Source: CALJDF01 sp038121105 (GTDB lineage: Bacteria; Pseudomonadota; Alphaproteobacteria; SHVP01). Taken from it: 64,000 nt of DNA. The first letter of the stretch is position 1; every line of letters starts with the position of its first letter. The DNA lies in assembly GCA_038121105.1 (NCBI GenBank), contig JAYONB010000006.1:62001-126000 (forward strand). The letters run 5' to 3'. Position numbers and translations under genes: made by a program. Positions 55,100 to 63,370 of this stretch are shown piece after piece. The notes under the pieces are model-generated. The model saw only the letters and a list, made by a program, of their open reading frames with translations, was not told where the DNA came from and ran no database searches.

Positions 55100-57079
55100 A
55101 TGCACCGACTAGCCGGGTCGATGATCGCGGGCGCCATTGTTTTCGGCGTCTGGGCCGGTGCGGCCGACGCCCAGACCGGGACGCCGCTGTCGCCCGACGA
55201 CCGGTTGACCTACGGCAAGGCCTTCACGGCGGCCGAAAAGAAACAGTGGTCCAAAGCGATGGACGCGGCCGCCAAGGGCGGGAACGCGCTGGCCACCAAC
55301 TATTTCCGCTGGCGGTTCTATACCCAACCCGGCGCCGAACCGTCGTTCGAAGAGATTGCTTCGTTCATCGACAGCCATCGCGAATGGCCGCGCCAAGCCC
55401 GCATGCTGCGCAACGCCGAAGCGCTGTTGCAAAAACGGCCCGCGAGCGACGATTTGTTCGTGCTCGACTGGTTCGGGCGCTATCCCCCGGTCAGCACCAC
55501 GGGCAAATGGCGATTGGCCGAGGCGCAACTGCGCAATGGGCTACACGACCAGGGCTATGAGCTGCTGCGCGAAGCCTGGATCGAAGGCAACTTCGCGCGG
55601 CACGACGAGCGCACCCTGCTGCGCCGCCACCGCCAACTGCTGACCCGCGACGATCACGCCGCGCGGCTGGACCGGCTGTTGTGGGATCGACGGCGCGGCG
55701 ACGCGCGACGGTTGTTGCCGCGGGTCGAACCGGACCTACGCACGCTGGGCCTGGCGCGGATCGGCCTGATCGAAAGCGCCGGCAACGTCGATACGTTGAT
55801 CGCGAACGTGCCGGAAACGCTGCGCGACAATCCCGGCCTTGCGTTCGAGCGCGCGCGGTGGCGACGCACCAAAGGTTTCGACGAACGGGCGCGCGAGATT
55901 TTGTTGGAGCCCCGCCTGCACGAACACCGCGCCGACAAATGGTGGCGCGAACGGCGTATCCACGTGCGCAAGGCGCTGGCGGAGGGCGAGTTGACCGACG
56001 CCTATGTCGTCGCAACCTTGAGCGATTTGGAGCCCGGCGGCGCCGACTATGCCGAGGCCGAGTGGTTGGCCGGTTGGGTGGCGCTGCGGTTCCTCGATCA
56101 ACCCAGTCTCGCGCTGGATCATTTTGCACGATTGCATAGCGCGGTGCTTTTCCCCGTCAGCGTATCGCGGGCGGCGTACTGGGCCGGCCGGGCGGCCGAA
56201 GACCTGGACGACCCCGAATTGGCGACGCAGTGGTACGAAGACGCCGCGCTTTATCCCCTGACCTATCACGGGCAATTGGCGATCGAACGGTTGGGCACGA
56301 CGCCCACGTTGTCGTTGCCCGAAGAGCCGACGCCAACGATCGCCGAGGCGGAGGAATTTCCAGGCCGCGAAATGGCGCGCATGACCCGGCTCTTGAACGA
56401 ACTGGGCGAAAACCGCTTAGTCGATCCGTTTCTGCTTCATCTCGACCGCCAAGTACGGACGGCGGGCGAACGCGTTTTGGTGGCGGTACTGGCCGAAAAT
56501 ATCGGGCGGCGCGATCTGACCGTGCGGGTGGCCAAGAACGCCGAACGCGACGGGGTCTACCTGCCCAACCGGGCCTACCCGGTGATCGACATGCCCAGCA
56601 AGTACGTCGAGGATGCCGCGTTGCTGTTGGCGATGTCGCGACAGGAAAGCGCGTTCGATCCGCAAGCGATCAGCCATGCCGGGGCACGCGGTTTGATGCA
56701 ATTGATGCCCGCGACCGCGCGGCGGACCGCGAAGAAGATCAATGTGCCTTACAGTCCCGACAAGCTGACCAGCGATCCGCAATACAATGCAACACTGGGC
56801 TCGGCGCATCTTGCCGAACTGCTGGAGAATTTCGACGGCAACTACGTGCTGGCGGTGGCGGCCTATAACGCAGGCGGCGGTCGGGTGCGGCGCTGGTTGC
56901 GGCAAAACGGCGACCCGCGAACCGGCGAGGTCGATGCGGTCGACTGGATCGAGCTGATTCCGTTTACCGAGACGCGCGACTACGTGCAGCGCGTGATGGG
57001 CAATTTGCAAGTCTACCGCACGCGGCTTGCGCAAAACGGCGATGTCCGGCTGCGCCTAACCGAAGATCTAACGAACTAA
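55100..57079 (+). CDS. slt: Soluble lytic murein transglycosylase (Slt family)
   Basis: This 659-residue periplasmic enzyme cleaves peptidoglycan to 1,6-anhydromuropeptides. It has a signal peptide (MIAGAIVFGVWAGAADAQ), a long helical superhelix domain (about 30-480) and a C-terminal SLT catalytic domain with the catalytic Glu516 in MSRQESAFDPQAISHAGARG, LMQLMPATA, and AVAAYNAGGGRVRRWL. The superhelix plus SLT layout is that of Slt70. It is divergent from dapA; the hydrolase pair follows after 13 bases. Confidence 0.93.
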   Translation: MHRLAGSMIAGAIVFGVWAGAADAQTGTPLSPDDRLTYGKAFTAAEKKQWSKAMDAAAKGGNALATNYFRWRFYTQPGAEPSFEEIASFIDSHREWPRQARMLRNAEALLQKRPASDDLFVLDWFGRYPPVSTTGKWRLAEAQLRNGLHDQGYELLREAWIEGNFARHDERTLLRRHRQLLTRDDHAARLDRLLWDRRRGDARRLLPRVEPDLRTLGLARIGLIESAGNVDTLIANVPETLRDNPGLAFERARWRRTKGFDERAREILLEPRLHEHRADKWWRERRIHVRKALAEGELTDAYVVATLSDLEPGGADYAEAEWLAGWVALRFLDQPSLALDHFARLHSAVLFPVSVSRAAYWAGRAAEDLDDPELATQWYEDAALYPLTYHGQLAIERLGTTPTLSLPEEPTPTIAEAEEFPGREMARMTRLLNELGENRLVDPFLLHLDRQVRTAGERVLVAVLAENIGRRDLTVRVAKNAERDGVYLPNRAYPVIDMPSKYVEDAALLLAMSRQESAFDPQAISHAGARGLMQLMPATARRTAKKINVPYSPDKLTSDPQYNATLGSAHLAELLENFDGNYVLAVAAYNAGGGRVRRWLRQNGDPRTGEVDAVDWIELIPFTETRDYVQRVMGNLQVYRTRLAQNGDVRLRLTEDLTN

Positions 57080-57092
57080 AGAGGCATCTGAC

Positions 57093-57974
57093 ATGAACGT
57101 GGCGGCGCCCGAGACCGGCTTCCGCGCCCACCGCTTTACGGTGGGTGACGGCACGCAATTGTACTATCGCGACTATGGCGACCGGCTGGCGATCAAGACA
57201 CCGGTGGTCTGCCTGTCTGGCTTGACGCGCAATTCCAAGGACTTTCACCGCTTGGCGCTGCGACTCTCGCCCGAACGGCGCGTCGTGGCGATGGATTATC
57301 GCGGACGCGGCCAATCCGACTACGACCCCAAGGTGCAGAACTATGTACCCGCTACCTATGTGCGCGATGTCCTGGATCTCGCGGCCGTAACCGGCATTCA
57401 CAAGGCGATCTTCATCGGCACCTCGTTGGGCGGGCTGGTTTCGATGGGGCTGGCGATCGCGCGACCGACATTGCTGGCCGGCGTGGTGCTGAACGACATC
57501 GGCCCGGAAATTCCCCTGGCCGCGCTGAAGCGCATCGGCGAATACGCCGGCAAGACCGACACGTTCGCGTCGTGGGACGAAGCGATCGCCGAGTGCAAGA
57601 ACCGCTATGGTCTGGCGCATCCCAAAAAGACCGACGCCGACTGGGCGGACCTCGCGCATGACAGCTTCGTCGAAAAGAACGGCCGTATCGTGCCCGACTA
57701 TGACATCGCGATTACCAAAGCGAAGGTGAGCGACCCGCCCGATCTGTGGGCCATGTTCGGAGCGCTCGCGCATATCCCGGTGCTGGCGATCCGCGGCGCG
57801 CTGTCCGATGTCTTGACGGAAGAGACCTTCGACAAGATGGCGCACACCAAACCGGACCTTGAGCGCCTGACGGTGCCCGACTGCGGCCACAATCCGACCC
57901 TGGAAGAACCCGAGGTGACGGCGGCGCTAGATGCCTTTATCGCCCGCATCGATGGTCAAGGGGCGCACGGCTAG
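57093..57974 (+). CDS. Alpha/beta hydrolase, first of a tandem pair
   Basis: This 293-residue alpha/beta hydrolase has the oxyanion segment VVCLSGLTRNSKDF, the strand VVAMDYRGRGQSD, the nucleophile Ser111 in IFIGTSLGGL and the catalytic His in DCGHNPTLEEPEV, with a candidate acid in IRGALSDVL. It has no signal peptide. The next gene shows the same motifs in the same places, so they arose by duplication. The likely substrates are esters or ring-cleavage products; this is not resolved. Confidence 0.85.
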   Translation: MNVAAPETGFRAHRFTVGDGTQLYYRDYGDRLAIKTPVVCLSGLTRNSKDFHRLALRLSPERRVVAMDYRGRGQSDYDPKVQNYVPATYVRDVLDLAAVTGIHKAIFIGTSLGGLVSMGLAIARPTLLAGVVLNDIGPEIPLAALKRIGEYAGKTDTFASWDEAIAECKNRYGLAHPKKTDADWADLAHDSFVEKNGRIVPDYDIAITKAKVSDPPDLWAMFGALAHIPVLAIRGALSDVLTEETFDKMAHTKPDLERLTVPDCGHNPTLEEPEVTAALDAFIARIDGQGAHG

Positions 57975-58027
57975 CGCACGCCAAAGCGGCCCGATAGAGT
58001 CCGCGGCATCGCCAAGAGGATGTCGCT

Positions 58028-58882
58028 GTGGCCGAGTACCGCGAATACACGCACCGAACCCGCGACGGGTTGGAACTCTATTACCGGGTCTATGGCCCGG
58101 AGGAGAACGACCGCACCCCGGTGCTGTGCCTGTCGGGACTGACGCGGAACTCGCGCGATTTCCATGCGCTGGCGGTGCATCTGGGGCGCGATCGGACGGT
58201 GATGTGTCTCGACTACCGTGGGTGCGGACGGTCGGATCGCGATCTCGACTATATGAACTATCAGGTCGATACCGATGCCGCGGATGTCGTCGACCTATTG
58301 GACGGGATCGGCGTTCGGGAAGCGATCTTCATGGGCACCTCGCGCGGCGGGCTGACCACAATGAACCTAGCGCTGTCGCGGCTCGATTTGATTGCGGCGG
58401 CGATCATGAACGATGTCGGGCCGGCGCTGCGCCGCGGCGGACGCGGCAAGGTCGGCAAGTATTTCGAACTGCCCTATGCCTATCCCGATTGGGACGCGGC
58501 GTGCGCGGCGTATCGCGCGTGGTCGGAAAAGACCACGCCCGATTTGAGCGAGACGCAATGGATGGAACGGGCGCGGGCGACGTTTGTCGAAACCCGGGAC
58601 GGGCGCGTGCGGTTCGACTACGACCCCAAGATGGCCGACGCCTATCGACATCGCACCGATCCGCCGCATAGCTGGGCCAAGTTCGAGGCCCTGATGGTCA
58701 AGCCGGTGCTGTCGATCCGCGGCGAATGGTCCGGCATCTTGACCGCCGAGACGGTGGAAGAGATGCGCGCGCGCAAACCGGATTTGCAATCGGTGACGGT
58801 GCCCAATCGCGGCCACACGCCCCTGCTGGACGAGCCCGCGGCGATGGCGGCGATCGATGCGTTTTTGAAAGACCTGCCATGA
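58028..58882 (+). CDS. Alpha/beta hydrolase, second of the tandem pair
   Basis: This 284-residue protein repeats the layout of its upstream neighbour: VLCLSGLTRNSRDFHALA, VMCLDYRGCGRSDRDLD, nucleophile Ser105 in IFMGTSRGGL, and a His in NRGHTPLLDEPAA. The start is GTG 58028. The elbow carries Arg where the first copy has Leu (GTSRGG against GTSLGG), which may change substrate preference. A repeat copy lies in the gap to the next gene. Confidence 0.85.
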   Translation: MAEYREYTHRTRDGLELYYRVYGPEENDRTPVLCLSGLTRNSRDFHALAVHLGRDRTVMCLDYRGCGRSDRDLDYMNYQVDTDAADVVDLLDGIGVREAIFMGTSRGGLTTMNLALSRLDLIAAAIMNDVGPALRRGGRGKVGKYFELPYAYPDWDAACAAYRAWSEKTTPDLSETQWMERARATFVETRDGRVRFDYDPKMADAYRHRTDPPHSWAKFEALMVKPVLSIRGEWSGILTAETVEEMRARKPDLQSVTVPNRGHTPLLDEPAAMAAIDAFLKDLP

Positions 58883-58886
58883 GGGT

Positions 58887-58924
58887 GCCGACCCCCGCCC
58901 TACCCTCCTCCTGTGAACAGGGGG
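58887..58924. repeat. Dispersed repeat copy B
   Basis: These 38 bases match 42923-42960 at 33 positions in the same orientation. The palindrome seen in copy A is imperfect here (CTCCTCCTGTGAACAGGGGG). It fills most of the gap between the second hydrolase and the PLP dehydratase. Confidence 0.7.
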
Positions 58925-58942
58925 CGGCGGCGTTCGTGCGAC

Positions 58943-59926
58943 ATGGTTGATGCGGTGACCTACGACGATGTCGTGGCGGCAGCGGCGCGGCTGAGGGACG
59001 TCGCGATGCGGACGCCGTTGCTGGAAGCGGCGCTGCTGAACGAGGTGGCGGGCGCGCGGGTGTTGGTCAAAGCCGAGATGTTGCAAAAGACCGGCGCGTT
59101 CAAGCTGCGCGGGGCATGGAACCGCATCGCGCAACTGAGCGACGACGAAAGAGCCCGCGGGGTCTTGTGCTATTCGTCGGGCAATCATGCGCAAGCGATC
59201 GCTGCCTCGGCCAGCCTTGCCGGCACTACCGCGACCGTGGTCATGCCGGCCACGGCGCCCGCACTGAAGGTCGAACGGTGCAAGGCGTTCGGGGCAACGG
59301 TCGTGCTCCACGACGGCGACCGTTACAGCATGGTGACGCGCGCGACGGACATCGCCGACCGCGAGGGCCGCGTGCTGATCCCGCCGTTCGATCATCCGGA
59401 CATCATTGCCGGGCAAGGCACCGTCGGCCTGGAGATCGCCGAAGACATGACGGCGCGCGATCTTGAGCCGGATGCGGTGGTCGTTCCTTGCGGCGGCGGC
59501 GGGCTGTCGGCGGGCGTTTGCTTGGCGATCCACGAGCGCTTTCCCCAAGCCGCGTTGTACGGCGTCGAGCCGGCCGGGTTCGACGACACCAAACGCTCGC
59601 TGGCGGCCGGGCGCCCCGTGGCCAACACGCCCGGCGCGCGCACGTTGTGCGATGCCTTGATGGTTCCGGAACCGGGCGCACTGACCTTCCCGATCAACGC
59701 ACGCCTGTTGAGCGATGTGGCGACGGTGACCGACGACGAGGTGTGTCACGCGATGGCGGTCGCATTCGAACACCTCAAGGTCGTGACCGAACCGGGTGGC
59801 GCCGCCGCGTTGGCCGCCGTGTTGGCGGGCAAATGGGATCTTGCCGGCAAAACGGTGGTCTCGATCGCCTCGGGCGGGAACGTCGACCCGGCGGTGTTTG
59901 CCCGGGCGATCGCGCCTCAACAATGA
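58943..59926 (+). CDS. PLP-dependent threonine/serine dehydratase-like protein
   Basis: This 327-residue fold-type II PLP enzyme has the Schiff-base lysine Lys54 in KTGAFKLRGAWNRI, SSGNHAQAIAASASLAG, the phosphate loop CGGGGLSAGV, and EPGGAAALAAVLAG near the end. It has no ACT domain, so it would not be feedback-inhibited like IlvA; threonine/serine ammonia-lyase, serine racemase or hydroxyaspartate dehydratase are possible activities. An upstream GTG (58913) lies in a repeat, so I chose ATG 58943. It may partly cover for the interrupted ilvA at 31900. Confidence 0.85.
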   Translation: MVDAVTYDDVVAAAARLRDVAMRTPLLEAALLNEVAGARVLVKAEMLQKTGAFKLRGAWNRIAQLSDDERARGVLCYSSGNHAQAIAASASLAGTTATVVMPATAPALKVERCKAFGATVVLHDGDRYSMVTRATDIADREGRVLIPPFDHPDIIAGQGTVGLEIAEDMTARDLEPDAVVVPCGGGGLSAGVCLAIHERFPQAALYGVEPAGFDDTKRSLAAGRPVANTPGARTLCDALMVPEPGALTFPINARLLSDVATVTDDEVCHAMAVAFEHLKVVTEPGGAAALAAVLAGKWDLAGKTVVSIASGGNVDPAVFARAIAPQQ

Positions 59927-59942
59927 ACGGGGAGACGAGACG

Positions 59943-60452
59943 ATGATGAAGCACTATTTGTCGCTGCGCGCCGAACACAACCAATGGGTCAATACACGGC
60001 TTTATGACGTCGCGGCGAAGTTGAGCGAGGCGGATTACTTTGCCGATCGCGGCGCGTTTTTCGGCTCGGTGCACAATACGCTAAACCACATCGTGACCAC
60101 CGACATGATCTGGCTGCACCGTATCGACGGCACCGGCGAGGTGCCGGGCGGATTGGACGAGGTTCTGTTCGATACGTTGGCAGCGACGCGCGACGCGCGC
60201 GAGGCGTTGGACGCACGCATGATCGCCGCCGTGGCGGCGATGGACGATGCCGCGTTGCAAGAACCCATTCGCTTCAAAGCGCGCAACGGCGACGACGTGG
60301 CGATAGCGACCAACCTGATGGTGGCCAACCTGTGTAATCACGAAACCCACCACCGCGGCCAAGTGCACGCCATGCTGACCGGCCTGGGCCAAGAGGTGCC
60401 GCCGCTCGACTTCTTCCCGTTCCTGATGGCGACGGGGCGGTCGACGGGGTAG
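59943..60452 (+). CDS. DinB-family (four-helix, metal-binding) protein
   Basis: This 169-residue protein fits the DinB four-helix-bundle fold, with putative metal histidines His64 or nearby in GSVHNTLNHIVTTDMIWL and the HETHHRGQVHAML motif near the C-terminus. DinB-like proteins are often thiol-dependent transferases or of unknown function. A GGGGAGACGAG ribosome site precedes ATG 59943, 16 bases after the dehydratase, so the two are probably cotranscribed. Confidence 0.87.
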   Translation: MMKHYLSLRAEHNQWVNTRLYDVAAKLSEADYFADRGAFFGSVHNTLNHIVTTDMIWLHRIDGTGEVPGGLDEVLFDTLAATRDAREALDARMIAAVAAMDDAALQEPIRFKARNGDDVAIATNLMVANLCNHETHHRGQVHAMLTGLGQEVPPLDFFPFLMATGRSTG

Positions 60453-60718
60453 CTCTGCGCGCCGACAAAGACCGCCGCCATCCATGCCAAACCGGCGATG
60501 ACGAGGGCGCCGGAGACGACGTATTTGGCTAGCGGTATCTGGCTGCGAAAAACTCGGCGGCCATCGACATAAAGCGTCTTGGTTTCGATGTAGGGAACGG
60601 GCGCGCGGCGGTACCACCCTTCGACCCGCACCGCGCCATCACCGTATTGACCCGCGCGTGTAAGGCCAAAGAAAGCCCGCTTAAGCCCCATCATAGGACG
60701 AACCGGATCAACGATCAT
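60338..60718 (-). CDS. Candidate small membrane protein overlapping dinB antisense
   Basis: This 126-residue minus-strand frame is the only plausible gene in the 350 bases between dinB and the antiporter gene. Residues 20-85 look like real protein: VRVEGWYRRAPVPYIETKTL, then DGRRVFRSQIPLAKY, and one membrane helix VVSGALVIAGLAWMAAVFV. The last 38 residues are read antisense through dinB and look less natural. There is no clear ribosome site at any of the three ATGs. I do not recognise a family. It could be genuine with an overlapping tail, or a chance frame. Confidence 0.4.
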   Translation of the reverse strand: MIVDPVRPMMGLKRAFFGLTRAGQYGDGAVRVEGWYRRAPVPYIETKTLYVDGRRVFRSQIPLAKYVVSGALVIAGLAWMAAVFVGAQSYPVDRPVAIRNGKKSSGGTSWPRPVSMACTWPRWWVS

Positions 60719-60802
60719 CGGCGTGGGTTATCTATAGGTCAGCGGCCGTTTTGGCCGCGACGGCTTTGGCGACTTGGCCGGTCGGCTATAGGGGCGTTAT
60801 CG

Positions 60803-62557
60803 CTAGGTCTTGGCGGCCCATTCGGGCGGTTCGCCGAGGATGGGCGTGGGGGCGGCGTATTCGTCGTCGCGCGCGTTTTCGATAATCGGCGTCACCGCCT
60901 CGGGCGGCAGGCCCAGAAGGCGCATGGTCTGGGCGGCCAGTTGCAGGCTGGCCTCGACGGTTTCGGGCACCGCGCCCGCCGCGCCGGCAGCCGCCAAGTC
61001 GGCGGCATGTTTGCGATCGCGCGCGCGCACCAAGATCGGCACCCGCGGCCAGGCTTGTTTCACGGTGGCTACGGTGCGCGCGGCGCGCGCCGGATCGTCC
61101 ATCGTGACGACGACGCAAGCGGCATGATCGGCGCGCGCATGCTGCAACACGTCGCGCCGACTGGCGTCGCCGTAGAAAACCGGCAGGCCGTGGGCCCGGC
61201 AGGAACTAAGCCGTCCGGCGTCGAGGTCGAGCGCGATATAGGGCACGGTCTGCGCCTCGAGGAGCCGCCCGATGGTCTGCCCGACGCGACCGAACCCGGC
61301 CAGAATGATGTGATCTTGCAGGTGGGCCGACGCCATATCGGGACCGGCGTGCGCGTCGTCGCCGAGCAGCGGTGCGCCGAGACCGCTCTTGCGTTCCATC
61401 GCCGCGACGGTGCGGCGCCCGGCGGCGACGACGATCGGCGTCAGCATCATGGTGATGCCGGCGACGATGATCATGAATTGCCCGACATCGCCCGGTAATA
61501 GGCCGAGCGTCATCGCGACGCCGACGACGATGAAGGCGAACTCGCCCGACTGCGACAGCAAGAAGCCGACCTGGACCGAGACGAGATTCGGTTGGCCGAA
61601 GAGGCGGGCCAAGACACCGGCCATGACGCCCTTGATGACCATCAGCCCGATCACCGAGAGGACGACCCAAGCGGCGCGGTCGGCAACGGCGGCGAAATCC
61701 ACGCTCATGCCGACGGTGATGAAGAACAGCCCGAGCAACAGCCCTTTGAAGGGCTGGATGTCGGTTTCGACTTGGTGACGAAACTCGGTTTCCGCGAGCA
61801 GCAGCCCGGCGAGGAACGCACCCAGCGCCATCGACAACCCCGCGAGCCCGGTGAGGGTTGCAATGCCCAAGGTGACGAGAAGCGTGGTGGCGACGAACAG
61901 CTCGGCGCTGCGGGTGCCGGCGATGACGCGGAACAAGGGACGCAACGCGCGACGGCCGACCAGGTAGATCACCAGGACCGCGCCGGCCGCGGTGCCGAGC
62001 GCGATCAGCAGATCGACGAAAACGTTGCCGGCATCGCCGGCCAGGACGGGGACGAGAAAGAGGATCGGGACCACCGCGAGGTCTTGGAACAACAGCACGG
62101 AAAAGCCGGTATGACCGGCCGGGGTGCCGAGTTCACCTCGCTCGGCCAAGAGCTGAACCACGATCGCGGTCGAGGACAGCGCGAGACACAGCCCCAACAC
62201 CACCGAGGCGTTGACCGAGTTGCCCCAGGCATAGGCGACGCCACCGATCACGATGGCGGCGCTGAGAACCTGGGCCGAGCCCATGCCGAATACCAGGCGG
62301 CGCATCGCCCAAAGTCTGCGCAAGGGCAGTTCCAGACCGATCGTGAAGAGGAGAAAGACGACCCCGAGCTCGGCCAGCGGCGCGATGCTCTCGACGTCCG
62401 CAATCAGGGCGAAGCCGTGCGGCCCGATGGCCACCCCGATCGCCAAATATCCCAGGATGGGACTGGCGCGCAGCCGATGGAAAATCGGCACGATCACCAC
62501 GGCGGCAATCAGGAAGACAAATAGATCGACCATCACGTGGGTGGTTTCGGCGTGCAT
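60803..62557 (-). CDS. CPA2-family monovalent cation:proton antiporter with RCK (TrkA-N) domain
   Basis: This 584-residue protein has 12-13 membrane helices (residues 1-390; HRLRASPILGYLAIGVAIGP near the start is the family signature) and a C-terminal cytoplasmic RCK domain with the nucleotide-binding glycine motif ILAGFGRVGQTIGRLL. It resembles KefB/KefC glutathione-gated potassium efflux or YbaL-like exchangers; glutathione gating cannot be judged. It is a lone minus-strand gene in a plus-strand region. Confidence 0.88.
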   Translation of the reverse strand: MHAETTHVMVDLFVFLIAAVVIVPIFHRLRASPILGYLAIGVAIGPHGFALIADVESIAPLAELGVVFLLFTIGLELPLRRLWAMRRLVFGMGSAQVLSAAIVIGGVAYAWGNSVNASVVLGLCLALSSTAIVVQLLAERGELGTPAGHTGFSVLLFQDLAVVPILFLVPVLAGDAGNVFVDLLIALGTAAGAVLVIYLVGRRALRPLFRVIAGTRSAELFVATTLLVTLGIATLTGLAGLSMALGAFLAGLLLAETEFRHQVETDIQPFKGLLLGLFFITVGMSVDFAAVADRAAWVVLSVIGLMVIKGVMAGVLARLFGQPNLVSVQVGFLLSQSGEFAFIVVGVAMTLGLLPGDVGQFMIIVAGITMMLTPIVVAAGRRTVAAMERKSGLGAPLLGDDAHAGPDMASAHLQDHIILAGFGRVGQTIGRLLEAQTVPYIALDLDAGRLSSCRAHGLPVFYGDASRRDVLQHARADHAACVVVTMDDPARAARTVATVKQAWPRVPILVRARDRKHAADLAAAGAAGAVPETVEASLQLAAQTMRLLGLPPEAVTPIIENARDDEYAAPTPILGEPPEWAAKT

Positions 62558-62652
62558 CGAGCAACCTTTCGCCCGGACGGCGGGCCTGTTACCAATGGTG
62601 CTACCAAAGCCGGCAAGCCAATGCCAGCCCTGGGAATAGGGGGAGGACCGAC

Positions 62653-63366
62653 ATGAGCCACCAAACGGCCTTTGGCCGGATTGCCTATACCAGCAAAAAG
62701 CCCGAGCGTATGGACGCCGACCGGGGTCGCGAATGGTTCGTCATGACCAAACACGGTGACGGCTCGCGGACCCTGACGGCGCACAGCGAAATCGACGATC
62801 CCCCCCCGGTGATCCGCGATGTGTCGTTGACCGTCGGCGCCGATTGGCGACCCAACGATTCATCGGTGCGCCTAACGGTGGGCGGCGACTTCATGGGTTC
62901 GGGTTGGTTTCGCTTTTCCGACACCGAAGCGGAGTGCCAGTCGTTTACCGCCAACGAGGGGCGACTTGAGCAGCGTATCGCGGTGACCGAGAAGCCCAAG
63001 GGCTTCGGCAATCATGCGATCGCCTCCGACGGCTGGCTGTTGAATTGCTACGACCTGAGCAAAGGGCCGGGTACGCAATACCTTGAAGACATGATGATCT
63101 CCTCGCCCGACCATCGCGGCGCGACCGGCCCTTCGATCTTCCGGCTGGGGTTCGGCATCGAGTATGTCGGCGAAGAGAAATGCACGGTGGGTGCAGGCAC
63201 GTTCGATGCGTTGCACTTTCGCATCGTCGGCACCGAAGGGCAGCTCCCCGAAACCCATCCGCCCTATGATATGTGGTGCACCGCCGACGGCGACTACATT
63301 TTCCTGAAGGGCGCAGTGACGGGCTACATGATGACGCATTACGAATTGATCGAACTGGAGAGGTAG
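62653..63366 (+). CDS. Hypothetical protein with beta-rich lipocalin-like pattern
   Basis: This 237-residue protein has no signal peptide or membrane segment. Alternating hydrophobic strands include DVSLTVGADWRPNDSSVRLT, GWFRFSDTEAECQSFTAN, GIEYVGEEKCTVGAGTFDAL and a last block HPPYDMWCTADGDYIFLKG, suggesting a beta-barrel or DUF3108-like fold. I do not recognise the family. It ends 4 bases before the next gene with which it is probably cotranscribed. Confidence 0.6.
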   Translation: MSHQTAFGRIAYTSKKPERMDADRGREWFVMTKHGDGSRTLTAHSEIDDPPPVIRDVSLTVGADWRPNDSSVRLTVGGDFMGSGWFRFSDTEAECQSFTANEGRLEQRIAVTEKPKGFGNHAIASDGWLLNCYDLSKGPGTQYLEDMMISSPDHRGATGPSIFRLGFGIEYVGEEKCTVGAGTFDALHFRIVGTEGQLPETHPPYDMWCTADGDYIFLKGAVTGYMMTHYELIELER

Positions 63367-63370
63367 AGAG

